A stretch of DNA of 64,000 nucleotides from Hygrophila difformis. Its lineage: Eukaryota > Streptophyta > Magnoliopsida > Lamiales > Acanthaceae. A model generated the notes under the pieces. It saw only the letters and a list, made by a program, of their open reading frames with translations, had not been told where the DNA came from and ran no database searches. The stretch spans positions 22,102,444-22,166,443 of the forward strand of contig JAOANR010000010.1 in the NCBI GenBank assembly GCA_030278955.1. The letters run 5' to 3'. Numbering within the stretch: position 1 is the stretch's first letter; each line of letters starts with the position of its first letter. Both the position numbers and the translations under genes were made by a program. Positions 13,379 to 25,564 of this stretch are shown here, piece after piece.

Positions 13379-13800
13379 CTACTTTTCTGACAAGGTGATC
13401 TTTTGCTTTTGGCATTCGATCACCGCCTTATACTGGGATAACCAATCCATCCCCAGTATGATGTCAAAGTCTCTTAAGTTAAATTCTACCAAGTTCGCGA
13501 AGAATTCTACGTTCTTTATCACTATAGGAATTCCGTTATATCGTTTAGAGCAAGACACTACTTCTCCAGAAGGCAATTGAATTCCTTAAGCTAATTCTCT
13601 CGCACTTAGGTGGATCTAACTCAGGCACTATCCTTGATGCTATAATCGAGCAACTAGCTCCAGAATCAAACAGAATTCTAAGGGGCGTATTCAAAACATA
13701 AAATGTACCTGCCATCACTTCTCCTTGTGCAGGCACGTCCGCTTGATTCACCACGTTCAGCCTCCCCATAGGGCGTCCTTGATTGCCCTGCTGATTCGCA
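13379..13800 (-). pseudogene. Gypsy aspartic protease, frameshifted
   Basis: The retropepsin active site reads LFDSGASCSII (DSG in place of the common DTG). The frame shifts near 13590 and resumes at VVSCSKRYNGIPIVI, leading to the DIILGMDWL block usual just before RT. A further break separates it from the RT frame. It would process Gag-Pol if intact. Confidence 0.8.
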
Positions 13801-13899
13801 TTCGGCTGCTGATTTTGTTGCTGGTTTTGATTCTGAGGGGGCGGAGGTCGTTGGTTCTGATTCTGGTTCTGTGGCCTATTTTGAGGGGGTCTGTACCCT

Positions 13900-15033
13900 T
13901 GGTTATTCCCGTTTCGCCCGTTTTGATTTTGAGGCGGTTCTTGCCCCGTGACCAAATCGTCTCTTTTTGTTATGTTCTCGATCCTGGTTCGGCAATCCCG
14001 TCGAACGTGACCCATTCGACCACATCGTTAACAGGCGCCCTGTTGCGGGCATCCCCTTGCCAGATGGGGTCGTCCACATCTCGGGCAAGGTGGTACCGAA
14101 TCTTCTTGGTTGAACCTCCTCCCAGTGTTGTTTTGTTGGGGCCTATTCGACCCTCTGCGCTGTTCGTTCCTTCCAGTGTTGTTCTCGTTCCTTGAGTCTC
14201 GGCTTCTCTTGTCTTGGGGACCCCTGCTGGACTCCCCACTCACCCTTCTCTTTAATTGCTGCACACGTGCTACCGCCACAGCGCGGTCATACACAGCTTG
14301 CAAATCGGGGTAGTGTACCCCCGCGATCACCTCGCGCACAGACAGGTTCAGTCCCATCTCGAACTTCTTGTGCCTTTTCCGCATCAGTAGGCACTAGCCT
14401 TGGTGTGAACCTCACCAGCTCCTTGAAGCGTGTGTAGTATTCTTGCACCGTTTGGCCTCCTTGCTTCAGCGACAGGAACTCTTCGTACATGGCAGCTTTA
14501 GTACTCAAGGGATAGAATCGATCCCTGAGTAGTTCCATCATCTCCATCCACGAGTAGGGCTCGTCATCTTCAGTCAGTTTGGCTTGCGTCGCCTGCCACC
14601 AGTCGTCAGCTTCGCCTCCCAAGTAGTATGAGGCGACATGCACTCTTTCTCCCTCCGGACATTTAACTGCTCCCAGCAGCTTGTCAAAGGTCCGGATCCA
14701 CTCTTCCAGTTTAGCTAGATCCTCCTCACCAGCATAGTGGGGCGGCTGGTAAGGATTCACCATCGCCAGGTAGTTAGGGCGAGCTTGGGGTGGAGGTACC
14801 GCCGCAGCTTGACCCTGGTTGACTTGCGCGTTTCCGAGCGCAATCAACACTTCCTCTATCGTCCTAAGACGATCGCCCACATTGTTCGGTGCGGGGGCGT
14901 CCTGCGCATCTTGGGGTTGTTCCATCTCAGGTTGAATCGGTTCAGTGACGTTTGGTAGTGTCTCAGTAGGAGTTTCAGTAGTGGTTTGGGGAGCGGGTTG
15001 AGTTCTTCCTCTTCCTCTTCCTCTGGGTGCCAT
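13900..15033 (-). pseudogene. Gypsy gag with zinc knuckles, broken
   Basis: The start is ATG at 15031-15033 (MAPRGRGRGRTQPAPQ), preferred over an upstream in-frame ATG at 15102 because Arg/Gly-rich starts are usual for these gags. The retrotransposon capsid domain follows (LEEWIRTFDKLL; ASYYLGGEADDWW; LRDRFYPLSTK; QEYYTRFKELVRF). The frame shifts at about 14375 and continues to two CCHC knuckles, CPRCGRPHLARGC and a second whose linker is broken by TAA at 14028-14030. A Gln/Asn/Pro-rich linker leads to protease. Gag would form the virus-like particle. Confidence 0.88.
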
Positions 15034-15321
15034 AGGATAGATTAGGACTGGTGAATTTAGCATATAGTCTAAGCAATGTATATGTGTTTTGTGATTTAGC
15101 ACGTGGTGCTCGATCGAACTAAGAAGCGTCGTACGCTTCGGGGTTTTATTTTAACTTGTTCTTATTTTGAAAATTTTTTTTCTTTTTTTTTGTACTGTAC
15201 GGACAGATCTGTCCGGTTTTTTTTTTTTATAAATAAGTCGGGCATTTTATTTCCTCAAAAGAGATTTTAGTACAAAAGTAGAAATATTTTCCTAGCAAAA
15301 TAGTATCTAACAATAGAATCC

Positions 15322-15657
15322 TTAATGTCTCATGACGTCCTCCGGTGGGGTAGCAGGATCTTCCTCCGGATCTTCCTCCTCCGAACTCGGCGGCTGTAGC
15401 TCGTCAAAGATAGTATTCAAGTCTTGCCCGTGGGCATCGATGTATTCCTTTAGTATTAAGTTTTGTGTAGTGAGGGTTTGGACTTGGCGTTCGAGTTCAT
15501 TTATGCGGTGATGATCCGCCTCTCTCAAATTGCCCATGTGATGTAAATTGGCCTCCAATTGAGCCATACGGTACTTCATTTGCTCTAGGGTTTGGTGGGA
15601 ATCAAGATGAACGCTCATCATCCTGATCTTCAACTGCATCACGTCTTGACTAGCCAT
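15322..15657 (-). CDS. Extra ORF upstream of gag, predicted coiled coil, unknown function
   Basis: An intact 111-residue frame lies between the primer site and gag, in the same direction, ending 288 bases before the gag ATG. It starts MASQDVMQLKIRMMSVH. Residues about 20-85 show heptad-like Leu/Met spacing (MAQLEANLHHMGNL; INELERQVQTLTTQN) suggesting a coiled coil, and the C-terminus is acidic (SSEEEDPEEDPA). No enzyme motif is seen. It stays open while gag and pol are broken. An element-encoded accessory protein is possible; chance cannot be excluded without related copies. Confidence 0.5.
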   Translation of the reverse strand: MASQDVMQLKIRMMSVHLDSHQTLEQMKYRMAQLEANLHHMGNLREADHHRINELERQVQTLTTQNLILKEYIDAHGQDLNTIFDELQPPSSEEEDPEEDPATPPEDVMRH

Positions 15658-15812
15658 CTAGCGCAAGCAAGAGATCTATGTTAATATTCGTCAAGATTCT
15701 AAGTTCAATTTCGCCAAGATTCTGAGTTCAAGTTTTGCCAAGATTCTAAGTTCAATTCGCCAAGATTCTAGGTTCATAGGAGAGATGCAATATACAAATG
15801 CAAATGATGATC

Positions 15813-15875
15813 TCCCCCCCCCCCCCAAAAAAAATGATTTAATGCGCTTTATATATATATATATATATATATTTC
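15813..15875. repeat. Poly-C/poly-A run and (AT)n microsatellite in the gypsy leader
   Basis: A run of C followed directly by A lies at about 15814-15833, and an AT dinucleotide repeat at about 15850-15872. Both are in the untranslated leader between the primer site and the upstream ORF. Confidence 0.85.
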
Positions 15876-16013
15876 ATGGGTTTTAAAATAAAAATTTTCC
15901 ATGGAAATAGTACCTCAAAATTTAAAATAATAGTCAAAATATTAATAATAGTTTAAAAATAATAATGGTTTAAAAATAATAGTAATTTAAAAATAATACT
16001 TTTAAAAATAGTC

Positions 16014-16027
16014 GGGCTCTGATACCA
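16014..16027 (-). other. tRNA primer-binding site of the gypsy element
   Basis: On the minus strand TGGTATCAGAGCCC follows the 5' LTR after a three-base gap. This is the usual complement of the 3' end of initiator Met tRNA and fixes the coding orientation of the element. Confidence 0.92.
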
Positions 16028-16030
16028 ACT

Positions 16031-18613
16031 TGTAACACCTCGGTTTTTGATCACCCAGGTCGGGATGTCACCGCCACACCTCCCTAGTAAGACACGGTTT
16101 CTCCGAGCTTACTAAAGAGATGCAAGGCTAGGTATTGCAGTATTTAAAACATTTAAATCATTCAAAATAGCCCATACAATATAATTCGAAAATAATAACA
16201 TCATAGTGCAGCGGAAATAATTGTTTTAGTATAGTATCGCAACGGAAAATATAAATAGGGCCGACATGGCCAAAACACGGGTTAAACAGGCCCGTTCATA
16301 ATATAGTTTAAAGTACGAATTAAAAAGCAAAATAATGTTTTCCCAAAATCCTATGCATGCATCGTGCTCACACATGCTCATTCCACTTATTCTGTAAGAA
16401 AAGGAATAAAAATGGTTTGGGTCAGCACAACTTGCTGAGTAAGTTAACACATGCATGATCGTAGGGTTTAAAAGCCATTAATTTTAATAATTTAATAAAA
16501 GCATAATAATAACATAATACTCAATTTAATCTAATCAACTATCCTAATAGCATAATTTATTTCAGGGCTCTATTTAATAACACATATCGCATGATTTAGA
16601 ATACTAGCCATAATTTAAATAAAGCATTTGAACAATTTAATTGGACAACCTAATTTAATCTAACTTAATTAAATTTAATATCCCCATTACATCCCCGATT
16701 TGGTATTTCAAAGTTTCACGATAGCATCGCGATGTCAACAAGTTTAGCCGGTAGCCCGGCGGCCGCAACCGTATCAGCCATACCCAGTACCACTCCGGAG
16801 CCTCGGGAAACCCATGTGGATATTCTCGAGAGTGTAAGCTCTATATTTCGCCATTTTGGCAATACCATGTCTCAAGTTTAGCGCGCGGGGTCACCATCGT
16901 CCATTAAGGCACGAAGTGAATCGTTAGGGGGCACCCTGCAGAGCACTCACCCCTAATTTTAATTTATCAAGTTTGTAAGGGGATTTAATTTTCAAAATCT
17001 GATTTAAATTTTAGTTATTTGAAAACAATATTTCAATTTATTTCAACCCTAAAGGTTAACTCCATGTTTCAACAATATTTCAAGATTAGATTTCCGGTAA
17101 ACCACTGTTTACTCTAAAATTCGTCTAAAATCAGATTTAATTCCAAAAATTCCAAAATTTCACGACTAACTCAGAAACGTCGAGATCTACAACTTTTGTG
17201 TTTTAACATTTTCAATCCGAGATATCGAAATAGGTCAAAAACACCAATTTTCGCAGAAGAACAATTCTGTCCGAATTTAATGTATCACGGTTTAAAGATT
17301 TCGAATTCTACCATAGCAATTCAACTCCAAATTTGATGAAATTTTATAGAGATCATCTTAAGACAATTATCCACGACTTTCATGTTCGGCCAAAGATCTA
17401 AAACGGTCTGGAACCTATGTCAAAAACGTGATCAAAATCATCCCTAAGTTCTGTCAATAATTTCAAGATCTAGATTCAAGCAGTTTGGTTTCGGTTGGTT
17501 TTCACATATCAAATCATCTTTAAAAATTCTCAAAAATTTACAGTAGATAGATCTAAACCTTAGGAACGTTTTTTGTGTTTTAAATTTTTCCGTTTGAAGT
17601 CGTTTTAAGGTTCAGAAAAATTCATCAAAACTGTTGCGTCGGTAGAAAACAAAAGTTGACAGATTTACGAGTTCTTGTTAAATCTTTTAGTTTCGAACGT
17701 TTTAAAACCTCCCAAAACCATGTAAGAGTTAACTTACTGATTTGTGAACGTCTGGGATGTCTATTTCGGAGGCGTGGCTTCCAGATCACCGTTTCTCCTT
17801 TCCGTTCGTCGGGTTCTCGTTCTAGATTCGATTCGGGGTGTAAAGAGAAAAGAAATGAGGTTAGAATCCGTTTTCGGATTGAAACGTGAAAGGATCTATT
17901 GGACTAGAGCTTACCACAACGTCGAAGATCCTTGGATTTTTGTCCAAAGCTGCTGCCTTGGTGTTCGATGCCTCCGTAGACTCCGGGATTTCGACTTGTG
18001 TGTGTAGAGAGTATCGTAGGGTTTTTGAAAAAGAGTTTAGGCTTCTGAGGGGGTTTATTTATAGATGTCTAGGTCCTAGGGCGTCCAAAGTCTGACCCTA
18101 AGGGTCTTGAGTCGAGAGACGTTCAACCGAAAGTCGAAAAATCCGCGTTCGGGCGAGAGATTCGCGCAACGGACGAATCTGTCAAGGGCGCGGGGTTGGC
18201 GCGCGTTTTGCCTAAAAACCATGCGGCCAGCGCGCCGACTTCGCCTGGACTTCGGTCCGGGCGGGTCGTGCGATCCGTCGTGCTTTTCCGCCTCTCTTTC
18301 GGGTTTCTATCCCCCTATGCTCCCGGTTTCCAATTTTCGGACTCTCTTCGGGTTTACGAAATAGGAACCCCGTATAATTTATGTTTGGACTCGAGTTCTC
18401 GAGTTCATTTATATCGGATACCCGTGTAACGACTTATTTAACTTTATTTAATTTTAATTTCTTTTTGTTTAATTAAATCCCTTTTAATTTCATTTCTTAT
18501 TTCTTCTATATTTATTTATTTAATGTATTTGCTGATTTATTTATTATATTTATTTATTAGATTTATTTATTTATTTATTTATTATATTTATTGTAAAATT
18601 CTCGGGTATTACA
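16031..18613 (-). repeat. Gypsy LTR (5' LTR in coding orientation)
   Basis: Plus-strand ends are TGTAACACCTCGG and GGTATTACA. It is 15 bp shorter than its partner, mainly through loss in the TTTATTTATT tail (about 18530-18590). Confidence 0.95.
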
Positions 18614-19784
18614 ATGACCACTAATTGTTGAAAACTAATGTCAAAATCATCCACCGATGGTCGATTTCCTTGTAGTTAAATCGGTCACCGGTGGTCGTTT
18701 GTTGTACATTTGGCAAAAATGGATTATGATTTTTCAGGCATTGCTGGTTGTTTTCGTTCACAAATTTCGGCCAGGTGGCCGAAAATTATTGTTATGCATG
18801 CCCACTACTGGTCGAAAGTGTGCAGACCAGCAGCATACCGAAATTAAATGCTAATCTACCTAAATGGATTGAAAATCTAATCTTTTTCACCAGAAATATT
18901 GTGGGAATCATCTCCGCCCATGTTATCTTCCATTACGGATGCTAGATGGAACATATCTATCAATTCCCTTTCTCACATAGTATTCTAATGGTGGAGTTAG
19001 GGTTTTAGTTTGGAGAAGATGAAGAAAAGAGTGGTGGGTGCCTCCAACATTCTATTTATATAGTGTTTTGCCCTCAACATTGATGTTTTTGTGTACTTAG
19101 ATGGTGTGTGCCTCCAACCAAAGCAAATGTATGATCAACATACTAATTCAATTCATTAAGGTATTTTGGATTTTTTTACAATAATGGTGTACCCCGAACA
19201 TAATGCGTATGCATATATCGCGCGTCTTTCGTGAGACACCCAAAAATGAATATGATCTATCGTGGGACGGAGAGAGTAGTTATGTTGATTTAAAACTGTC
19301 GTTTTTTTTACCATTAATTCTAAATTCCAAATTGCAACTGTTTGGGGATGAGGACTTAACCCAAATGATTAATATATAGTAGTTATTAAGATGTATAGTT
19401 ATTAAGATCTGATCTTTAACATCTCACCTTACAATTTTACAATCCACTTTTAATAACGATCTAAAATTTTGTAGGATCTCAAATTTAGTAGGATTTCATC
19501 TTGATCACTATCTTATGGTAAAGTCCCATCTTAATGGTAGAATTTTTTTCTAGATCAGATTCTACCAAAATTTAAATTATGTTACCATAATATCATGTTT
19601 TTTAAAAAAATTGGAAGGAGTATTATTCGATAATACTAAAATTTATCCTAAATTCTAACTTCTGACCACTTTTGATCTAAATTGTAGAGGGAGTATGCTT
19701 CGCCAAAAAAAAAAAAATTGTAGAGGGAGTATATTCGATAGAAACAGAATTGGAGGGAAAATCCAGAAAGGTGCTCACTCGAAA
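18614..19784. other. Right arm of split element, Stowaway-like end, RMI1 upstream region
   Basis: 18614-19201 is the right arm of the putative TIR element. CTATCGTGGGACGGAGAGAG at 19257-19276 matches the conserved terminus of Stowaway-type MITEs (CTCCCTCCGTCCC family) in inverted orientation; its partner end was not found. 19282-19680 is AT-rich without a recognised gene. A duplicated TTGTAGAGGGAGTAT motif around a poly-A run lies at 19683-19735, directly before RMI1, and may be a second MITE end that now sits in the promoter or 5' UTR. Confidence 0.45.
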
Positions 19785-22700
19785 ATGTCTAGAAGGCGTC
19801 TCCGCGTGGTTTCTTCTTCCGACGAAGACGGCGATGGACAGCCGCCGCCGCCAGACCACCAGCATCAACAACACCAACAGGAAGATATGCAAGACATTAT
19901 TATTGATGATATCGACATCGATTTCCAAACAGTAACGCTAAATTCCTCGAACCCTACCCCCAACAGTCACAATTCCGCTGCTACTCCTCGTCCTTTCGGA
20001 AGTGATAGACGAGGCCCCGAGCGAATTCCAATTGATGTTTCTGACGAAGGCGAAGATAATTTTGTTCACATTGACTCGGTCGACAATTCCAATTCCGACA
20101 ATGCCAACGGCAGTAGTAGATGTTTCCAGGTATCGGCTTCTCCGGTGAATGAAGTTTTGGAAACGTTAGGCCTCAGACTGAGGAGGGAATGGCTGGAATC
20201 TTGTTTACGCGGGCTCCAGTCATCGACGCCTGGGTTCCTGTGGATGGATGATTCAGCTAAGGCCCAGTTATGCTTTGCGCAGTTCTTGTCCGCGGATATG
20301 AATTATTGTGGGGCTGGCTTGCTTCCGCCTAACGTCCATTCCTTTCATTTGGTTGATCTCAGAGGTCCTTTTATTCTGCAGGTAGATATGATTACCATTT
20401 ACCATGTTTTTGCATTGCTTCCGTGGGGAACCAATAACCAGCATTTTTCTTGTATTGGAATAAGCTAGGGTGTTTGAGAATATTCAATTTTTTGAAGAGC
20501 ATTTTACCGAAGATGGACCAAGAAACCAAAAGGTAGAAGGGGCTGATAATTTTGTTTAATGCGCGCTTTTGGTGAATTAGTTGCAAAAACTGATTTGCAG
20601 TTTCATTTAATGACAAGATTTGAAATTAACACATTCCTTAAGGAATATTATTACTATAATTTAGAAAGGGTAGTGCATAATGAGCTTTATTTGTTCTGGT
20701 AAATTTACTCGTCATTTATCTTTGATCAAGGCCAGCGTTCATTTAGATGTTACATTTTGCATTCATGGTTAACCACATGGACATCCTGAGTTCTATAACA
20801 CACATTTTTATGGCTAATTGGCTATTGATAAGCATAAATAGGTGGATGAGATAGTGAACATCAGCTGCCCTCTTCGTGGAAGGTACCAAAATGCTGCCCC
20901 AGGAGCCAAAAGGTGCCTCAAGTTATGCATGACTGACGGTGTTCAACGTGTGTTTGGCATGGAGTATAGGCCCATCAAAGATCTTGAAGCACTAGCCCCT
21001 GCAGGACTGAAGGTCTCTTTTCTACTTTTTTCTGTTTTCCTCGAGCACAGTTGGCTGATTAGTGGTTCCTGATAAATGAATTTGGAAATTTTATTCAGGT
21101 GGCAGTTTGTAACGTCAATATTAGGCGTGGGTTGTTGATGTTGGTTCCTGAAGTTATTCAAGTTTTGGGAGGGTCCGTTGAAGAGTTAGAAGCCGCACGT
21201 CTGAGGCTTGTTAATGAAGTCAATAAGCCACCACGTGGGAAAAGGTATCTACGAAGTCTTGACGTGTGTGAAGTACCCAAGTAGGGGAACTTGAAATCCT
21301 ACATTTATAGGCATTAGCTGTAGTTGCTTTATTTCAAAAATTTTCCAATGAGAAGTTTGAGGCCTTTGGTTTGTTTCATTTACATAGTCAATCTTTATCA
21401 GAGGATGGTTGAAATTCTGAACCTCAAAAGTTTGAGTGTGTGCAATCTAACAGATAGTGGGCAGTCATAATTTTTGGCAGATTTGTGTATTAAGGAGTGA
21501 TGTGTACTCGTGGGTCGTTAATTTCTTTTTTTAAAATTGAATTCTTTTGTTTGAGGTAGCATAGATGGGAATATAGGGCTACTTTCAAGTAAATAAGAAG
21601 AAAGTAACAGGCCACTGAGAGGTATTATATGCCTGTATTAACTCATGTCAGGAATCGGACAGGAGGGGTTCTTCCTCTGGCAACTAGAGCAACTGCTGCT
21701 GCCTGGCCACAGCATAGTGATGCTCCTCAGAATGTAGCTCAAACAACCAGGGCAAATACGGCACCTGTACAAGATAGCAATCAAGGTTTGCAGTATAAAT
21801 AGACCAGCAAACTCATATTGTGAGTTTTCTTAGTTTAATTCATATATATTTGAAAATGCTAATACTTTTTGTTATTCAATTTATACAGGAATCCCAGTTA
21901 GTATTCCATCCAATGATATGCATGGTGATCCCAGTGCAACAATTCATAGAAATCATGCCGAGCCTAAGTTTTCAACCTTAACTCAGTCACAAGAACATGA
22001 AGAAGGCCAAACACATACTGATCTCCTTGCAACCAGACCTTTACAGGTTTCTGCAACAGGTTTGTGTATTGCAACATGAAATTTAATGTATAAAGATTGA
22101 TCTTTGACAAGCTCTTTTGCAATATAGCTGGATCATAATTCACAAGTTTTATCTATATGTCATTTTTTATTGTTTTTTTGGGTGGTGGGGGGTGGAGGGT
22201 TCTGGTGCTTGGTTTCTGATCCATAATTTGTATGTATTTACTTTTTGCAGGAACTTTATTTGGCAGTGCTGCTAATGCAAGTTCTAGAGATGACATGGGG
22301 ATTCCTGTGAGTACGGCTAAAAGAAATCATAGAGAAGACTTGGGGATTTCTGTGAGTTCAGCTATTGCTGAGCCTAGTGCATCATCTGTGGGGCAACTAC
22401 CAGATCTTGACACTGTGCCAAGGCATGTTGATGAATTGATGACTGATGTTTCAACATCATCTATTGTGACTGGACAAGGTATGCAGATTGAATATGCATT
22501 TATGGGTAATTGATAAATGCAACACACTGATCATTTGTTTCTCTTGTTTATAATTGCTCTATAATGTAGTAACACCAGATGTTTCTATCAATTCTGTGCC
22601 TGGAGATGTTATGGTTCCAGTGAGGAGGGATAATGTTGGGGCCAATACGTCTTCTGCCATATACAGGGATGCAGAGGATACATCTATGGTGGATGAGTTG

Positions 22701-24004
22701 GAACACCATTTTATACTTTCCAAAGATAATGAAATCCCTTTTACTTACTTGGATAGTTTGTCAAAAAGATTTGCGGCAGTTGAGGATGAAACTACTGTCA
22801 TCAGAGGAAAAATAAAGGTATGGCCACAGATTATACTGCCTTTTGAGGTGCAATTTTCTTTTCTTATTGCTAGTGGTGATTTTACTGCAGTATCTTTGGT
22901 TTTACACACACACACACACAAATCCTAGATTTTTATTGAGTTGTGTGACTGTGAATTTATATACATTATGCTGTGAATGCATTAGGTTTGGGAATGACGG
23001 AACCCGCCTTTTTGTTATTCCACCTCCATTACAAACTATAAGTCCCATAAAATGTCAGGCAGATTAAGGTTTCTTACAAGTTACATCTCCATGCCTAGTT
23101 ACTTAATTCATTAAATGAAGATATTAGGTTCAAGAAATAGGTAAATTAGCAAACTAATGAAAACAAGTTTCCAAAGTAACCTACCAACAGGAAAAATAGA
23201 TTGGACAAGCTAAACGGGATTTTGCAGTTGGTTGGATTATATTAGTTTTTCTGTTGACAAGGTTTAGAATACATGGGAGCTTTTCTGAAATTTTTATTAG
23301 TTTGTACTAGGTTTGTGTAAATATATTACTTGATTTATTTTGGGTTGTCTTGGTTGGTATCTGTTTCTACTTTCTACACCACACTGGATACGCCATCATT
23401 TATTTTGCAGTGCTTTCTCACCGGGGTAAAGGGATTTCAATACAAAAAAAGCACTAAATACGATCTTCGAGTTTATGTTGATGATGGGAGCCTAATCTTT
23501 GAAATCCTCATTGATCACAATGTGAGTGATTGATAACTTGATAAATATCTTTATTATATAGGCTAGCTACTTAGGACTTAGGAGTCTTGCAATATGCTTC
23601 AGATTTCTATGGGTTTCTTCAGGTTGTGGAGAAAAGAATAGGTTATTCTCCCCAGGAGGTAACAGCAGCTCTTGCATGTTCTGAGTCCAAGCGAGTCAGT
23701 GACATGAAGGAGATAATGAAGCATTTCCAAACGTTCCTGATTAATTTTGAGGTAGATTTATCGGTTCAAGTTATCAGATTCATGTTATGATAGTATTCTA
23801 AATATGGTGGTTTTTCAGGGGATAATGGTGGTAGAGCTGAGTAAAGCCTCCCCTGTTCCAGTTGCTGTCGAAATGAGGCAGGGTTGGGGTTGTCATGCAG
23901 CTGCTGCATCCGATGCCTGGTTACTTCTTGAGAGACTCAAATCATACACTTCTGGTGGTGCGCAGCAGACATCACTCTCAAATCCAATTGACTTATCCCC
24001 TTAA
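19785..24004 (+). CDS. RMI1: RecQ-mediated genome instability protein 1 (RMI1)
   Basis: RMI1 is the OB-fold scaffold of the RecQ helicase-Top3alpha-RMI complex, which dissolves double Holliday junctions and limits crossovers in the nucleus. Exons joined by GT-AG sites with phase kept throughout: 19785-20381, 20842-21012, 21099-21244, 21652-21785, 21889-22059, 22251-22478, 22570-22817, 23411-23521, 23623-23751, 23819-24004; 706 residues. The acidic, Ser-rich N-terminus is followed from about residue 122 by the RMI1 N-terminal helices and OB fold (NEVLETLGLRLRREWLESC; GAKRCLKLCMTDGVQRVFG; NIRRGLLMLVPE). About 300-560 is low-complexity linker. The C-terminal OB fold is about 566-695 (CFLTGVKGF; YDLRVYVDDGS; DMKEIMKHFQTFLINFEG). 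No stop or frameshift is seen, so it appears functional. Confidence 0.92.
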
Positions 24005-25248
24005 CCCAACCCAACCCAACCCCATGTGTGTATGCAGCTTTGACAACCAAAGTGTATGACTTGACTTGTATGCCATTGTTTGTCCAGCTTTTTTGGAGTA
24101 TGAACCAAGATGCATGCCCTCACTTACGCTCCAAGTGCCTGCACACCACATGTTAGTGACTACATGAATTGAGCAAGGAACACATGATTTTGGAGAAGTT
24201 TCTGTGATCACTTATCATTTAAGATGATTACAAGGCTGGCACAAGGGGAAAAAGCAAAGTCAAGTAGGGTATAATTTTAGTTAAGCCAGCTCCTGATGCT
24301 TGTGTGGGAAATTAGTGGGATTAACGTCAATTTAGGAGGATCTTTCCATTCCACAGCATACGATTTATTTTAGAGACAATAAAATTAAGAAGGATGTGAA
24401 TAGAATATAATAAGAGTACACAGAACACACTGCCATCTTATTGGCAGCACATACGATGTATTTTAGAGATAAGAATATTAAATAGTTTGTGAATAGCATC
24501 TAGTAAGAGTTAACAAAACACACTGTCGACCAGTACAGCACACATCTCATAACAAGTAAGCATGGCTTATTTTTTGCCAGAACATATACATGTCACCAGT
24601 GGAACACCTGTATTCAACTAATGAAGCACTTTTACTATTTAAAACTGAACCAAATGATGTAGAATAATGGTGGCCCATTACACGTGTGGGACAATTACAG
24701 TCCTCCACAATCAATACCAACAAATTCGGTTATTAAATTAGCCCAAAAATATATTCAATTACCACAATGTTAATAAGGAAACAAAATATGTAATTATACT
24801 ACCATATGTATAAATTAAAAAGCATAGCACAAATATTGCATCTAAAAAGCATGTCAGCAAATGCAGAGTCTGCATAGAAACCAATTCGAAAATTTACCAT
24901 CTTGTAGGAATGTGAAAAACCCATTCATTTCCATTTCCACGCCCTTTACCATATTTCAACCCTTTCATCCGAACAAAAAGTGCATATTTCAAATAAGATT
25001 TTATACGAACTAAATATGGTAATATAGTGCTTCTGTTAATAAAAATATAATAATCTATCTATTAGTAATATAAACACATTTCCAACAATTTAAGACATGG
25101 TGGGAACGAGGACTTACCCTAGTGGTTAAGTCCCCCGACTCCCAATCTATTAGGTTGGGGGTTTGATTTCCACCCAGCTTCTACCATCCCTTTTATTCTT
25201 TTATAATTTGTGTGGCGGACCCATCACCATATTCTAGCATGTATATGC
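24005..25248 (+). other. RMI1 3' flank with a diverged 91-bp tandem duplication
   Basis: No gene is recognised. 24354-24444 and 24445-24536 are diverged tandem copies, both holding an ATACGATxTATTTTAGAGA-like start and an ACACACTG block. The 3' UTR of RMI1 probably lies in the first few hundred bases, but no clear polyadenylation site was chosen. Confidence 0.4.
25100..25200 (+). repeat. tRNA-derived SINE-like head
   Basis: CCTAGTGGTTAAG (about 25118-25130) resembles an A box and GGTTTGATTTCC (about 25161-25172) resembles a B box of a Pol III promoter, at tRNA-like spacing; between them GACTCCCAATC...TTGGGGG forms an arm. This is the usual look of plant SINE heads. No cloverleaf with intact acceptor stem is seen, so it is not called a tRNA gene. 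Confidence 0.45.
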
Positions 25249-25533
25249 TGTTGGAAAAAGGGGGTTTTGAGCTCCTTTTTGCGTAATGACGATATTTAAT
25301 TTGGTTAATTAAATAGCGTATACGAATTCTACATTTCGCGTAGATTGTCGTAGTGTATCTATTTTCTCAAAACCATTGTCGGGTGAGTGAGAAATAAGTG
25401 GCCGAAGTGGGTCATTGAGTGCGGCTAGCGTTTGTTTGAATGGTTGTTAAAAAGTGGTTAAAGGTGGCGCGTCTCTCATTGCTTAAACAGTGGGAGTTGA
25501 ATTAGTTTATATTGTTCTGCGTATTAGAATCAA
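25249..25533 (+). repeat. Copia 5' LTR, first part
   Basis: Begins TGTTGGAAAAAGGGGG and ends ...TTAGAATCAA, exactly matching the first 285 bases of the 3' LTR (35219 onward) apart from a few substitutions. It stops where the Helitron begins. Confidence 0.95.
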
Positions 25534-25543
25534 CTAGTAACTA

Positions 25544-25564
25544 ACCCGTCGAGACTCGACGGGT
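25544..25564 (-). other. Helitron 3' terminal hairpin
   Basis: Perfect palindrome ACCCGTCGAG-A-CTCGACGGGT, ten-base spacer, then CTAG at the terminus (25534-25537 on the plus strand). This is the termination hairpin typical of Helitrons. Confidence 0.93.

Larger units (their letters stand above)
8107..18613 (-). mobile_element. Complete Ty3/gypsy retrotransposon, Tekay/Del-like chromovirus
   Basis: Two long LTRs (8107-10704 and 16031-18613, about 2.6 kb each) bound an internal region of 5.3 kb coding on the minus strand in the order upstream ORF, gag, protease, RT, RNase H, integrase, chromodomain-like tail. The flanks ACGAC (8102-8106) and ATGAC (18614-18618) are a 5-bp target duplication with one change. 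LTR length, an initiator-Met-tRNA primer site and the C-terminal chromodomain-like block suit the Tekay/Del lineage of chromoviruses. The LTRs differ by scattered substitutions and short indels, a few percent by eye. Frameshifts in gag and protease, three stops and an integrase deletion make it defective. Confidence 0.93.
5942..19201. mobile_element. Possible TIR DNA transposon or gene-capture element, split by the gypsy insertion
   Basis: The sequences flanking the gypsy element seem to belong together. Left, about 5942-5988, contains GGGCACCCAGTAAA...CCCTTAATGAAT. Right, about 19151-19201, contains ATTCATTAAGG...GGTGTACCCC. They align imperfectly as inverted repeats over roughly 45 bp. Both arms also carry CGGCCA/TGGCCG palindromes and CCACCGGTGGTC-like inverted motifs. 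Each arm has an inward first-exon-like ATG followed by a splice donor (6145 on +, with GTAAGC at 6217; near 18950 on -). No transposase is recognised and the exact ends and target duplication are unresolved. Confidence 0.35.
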
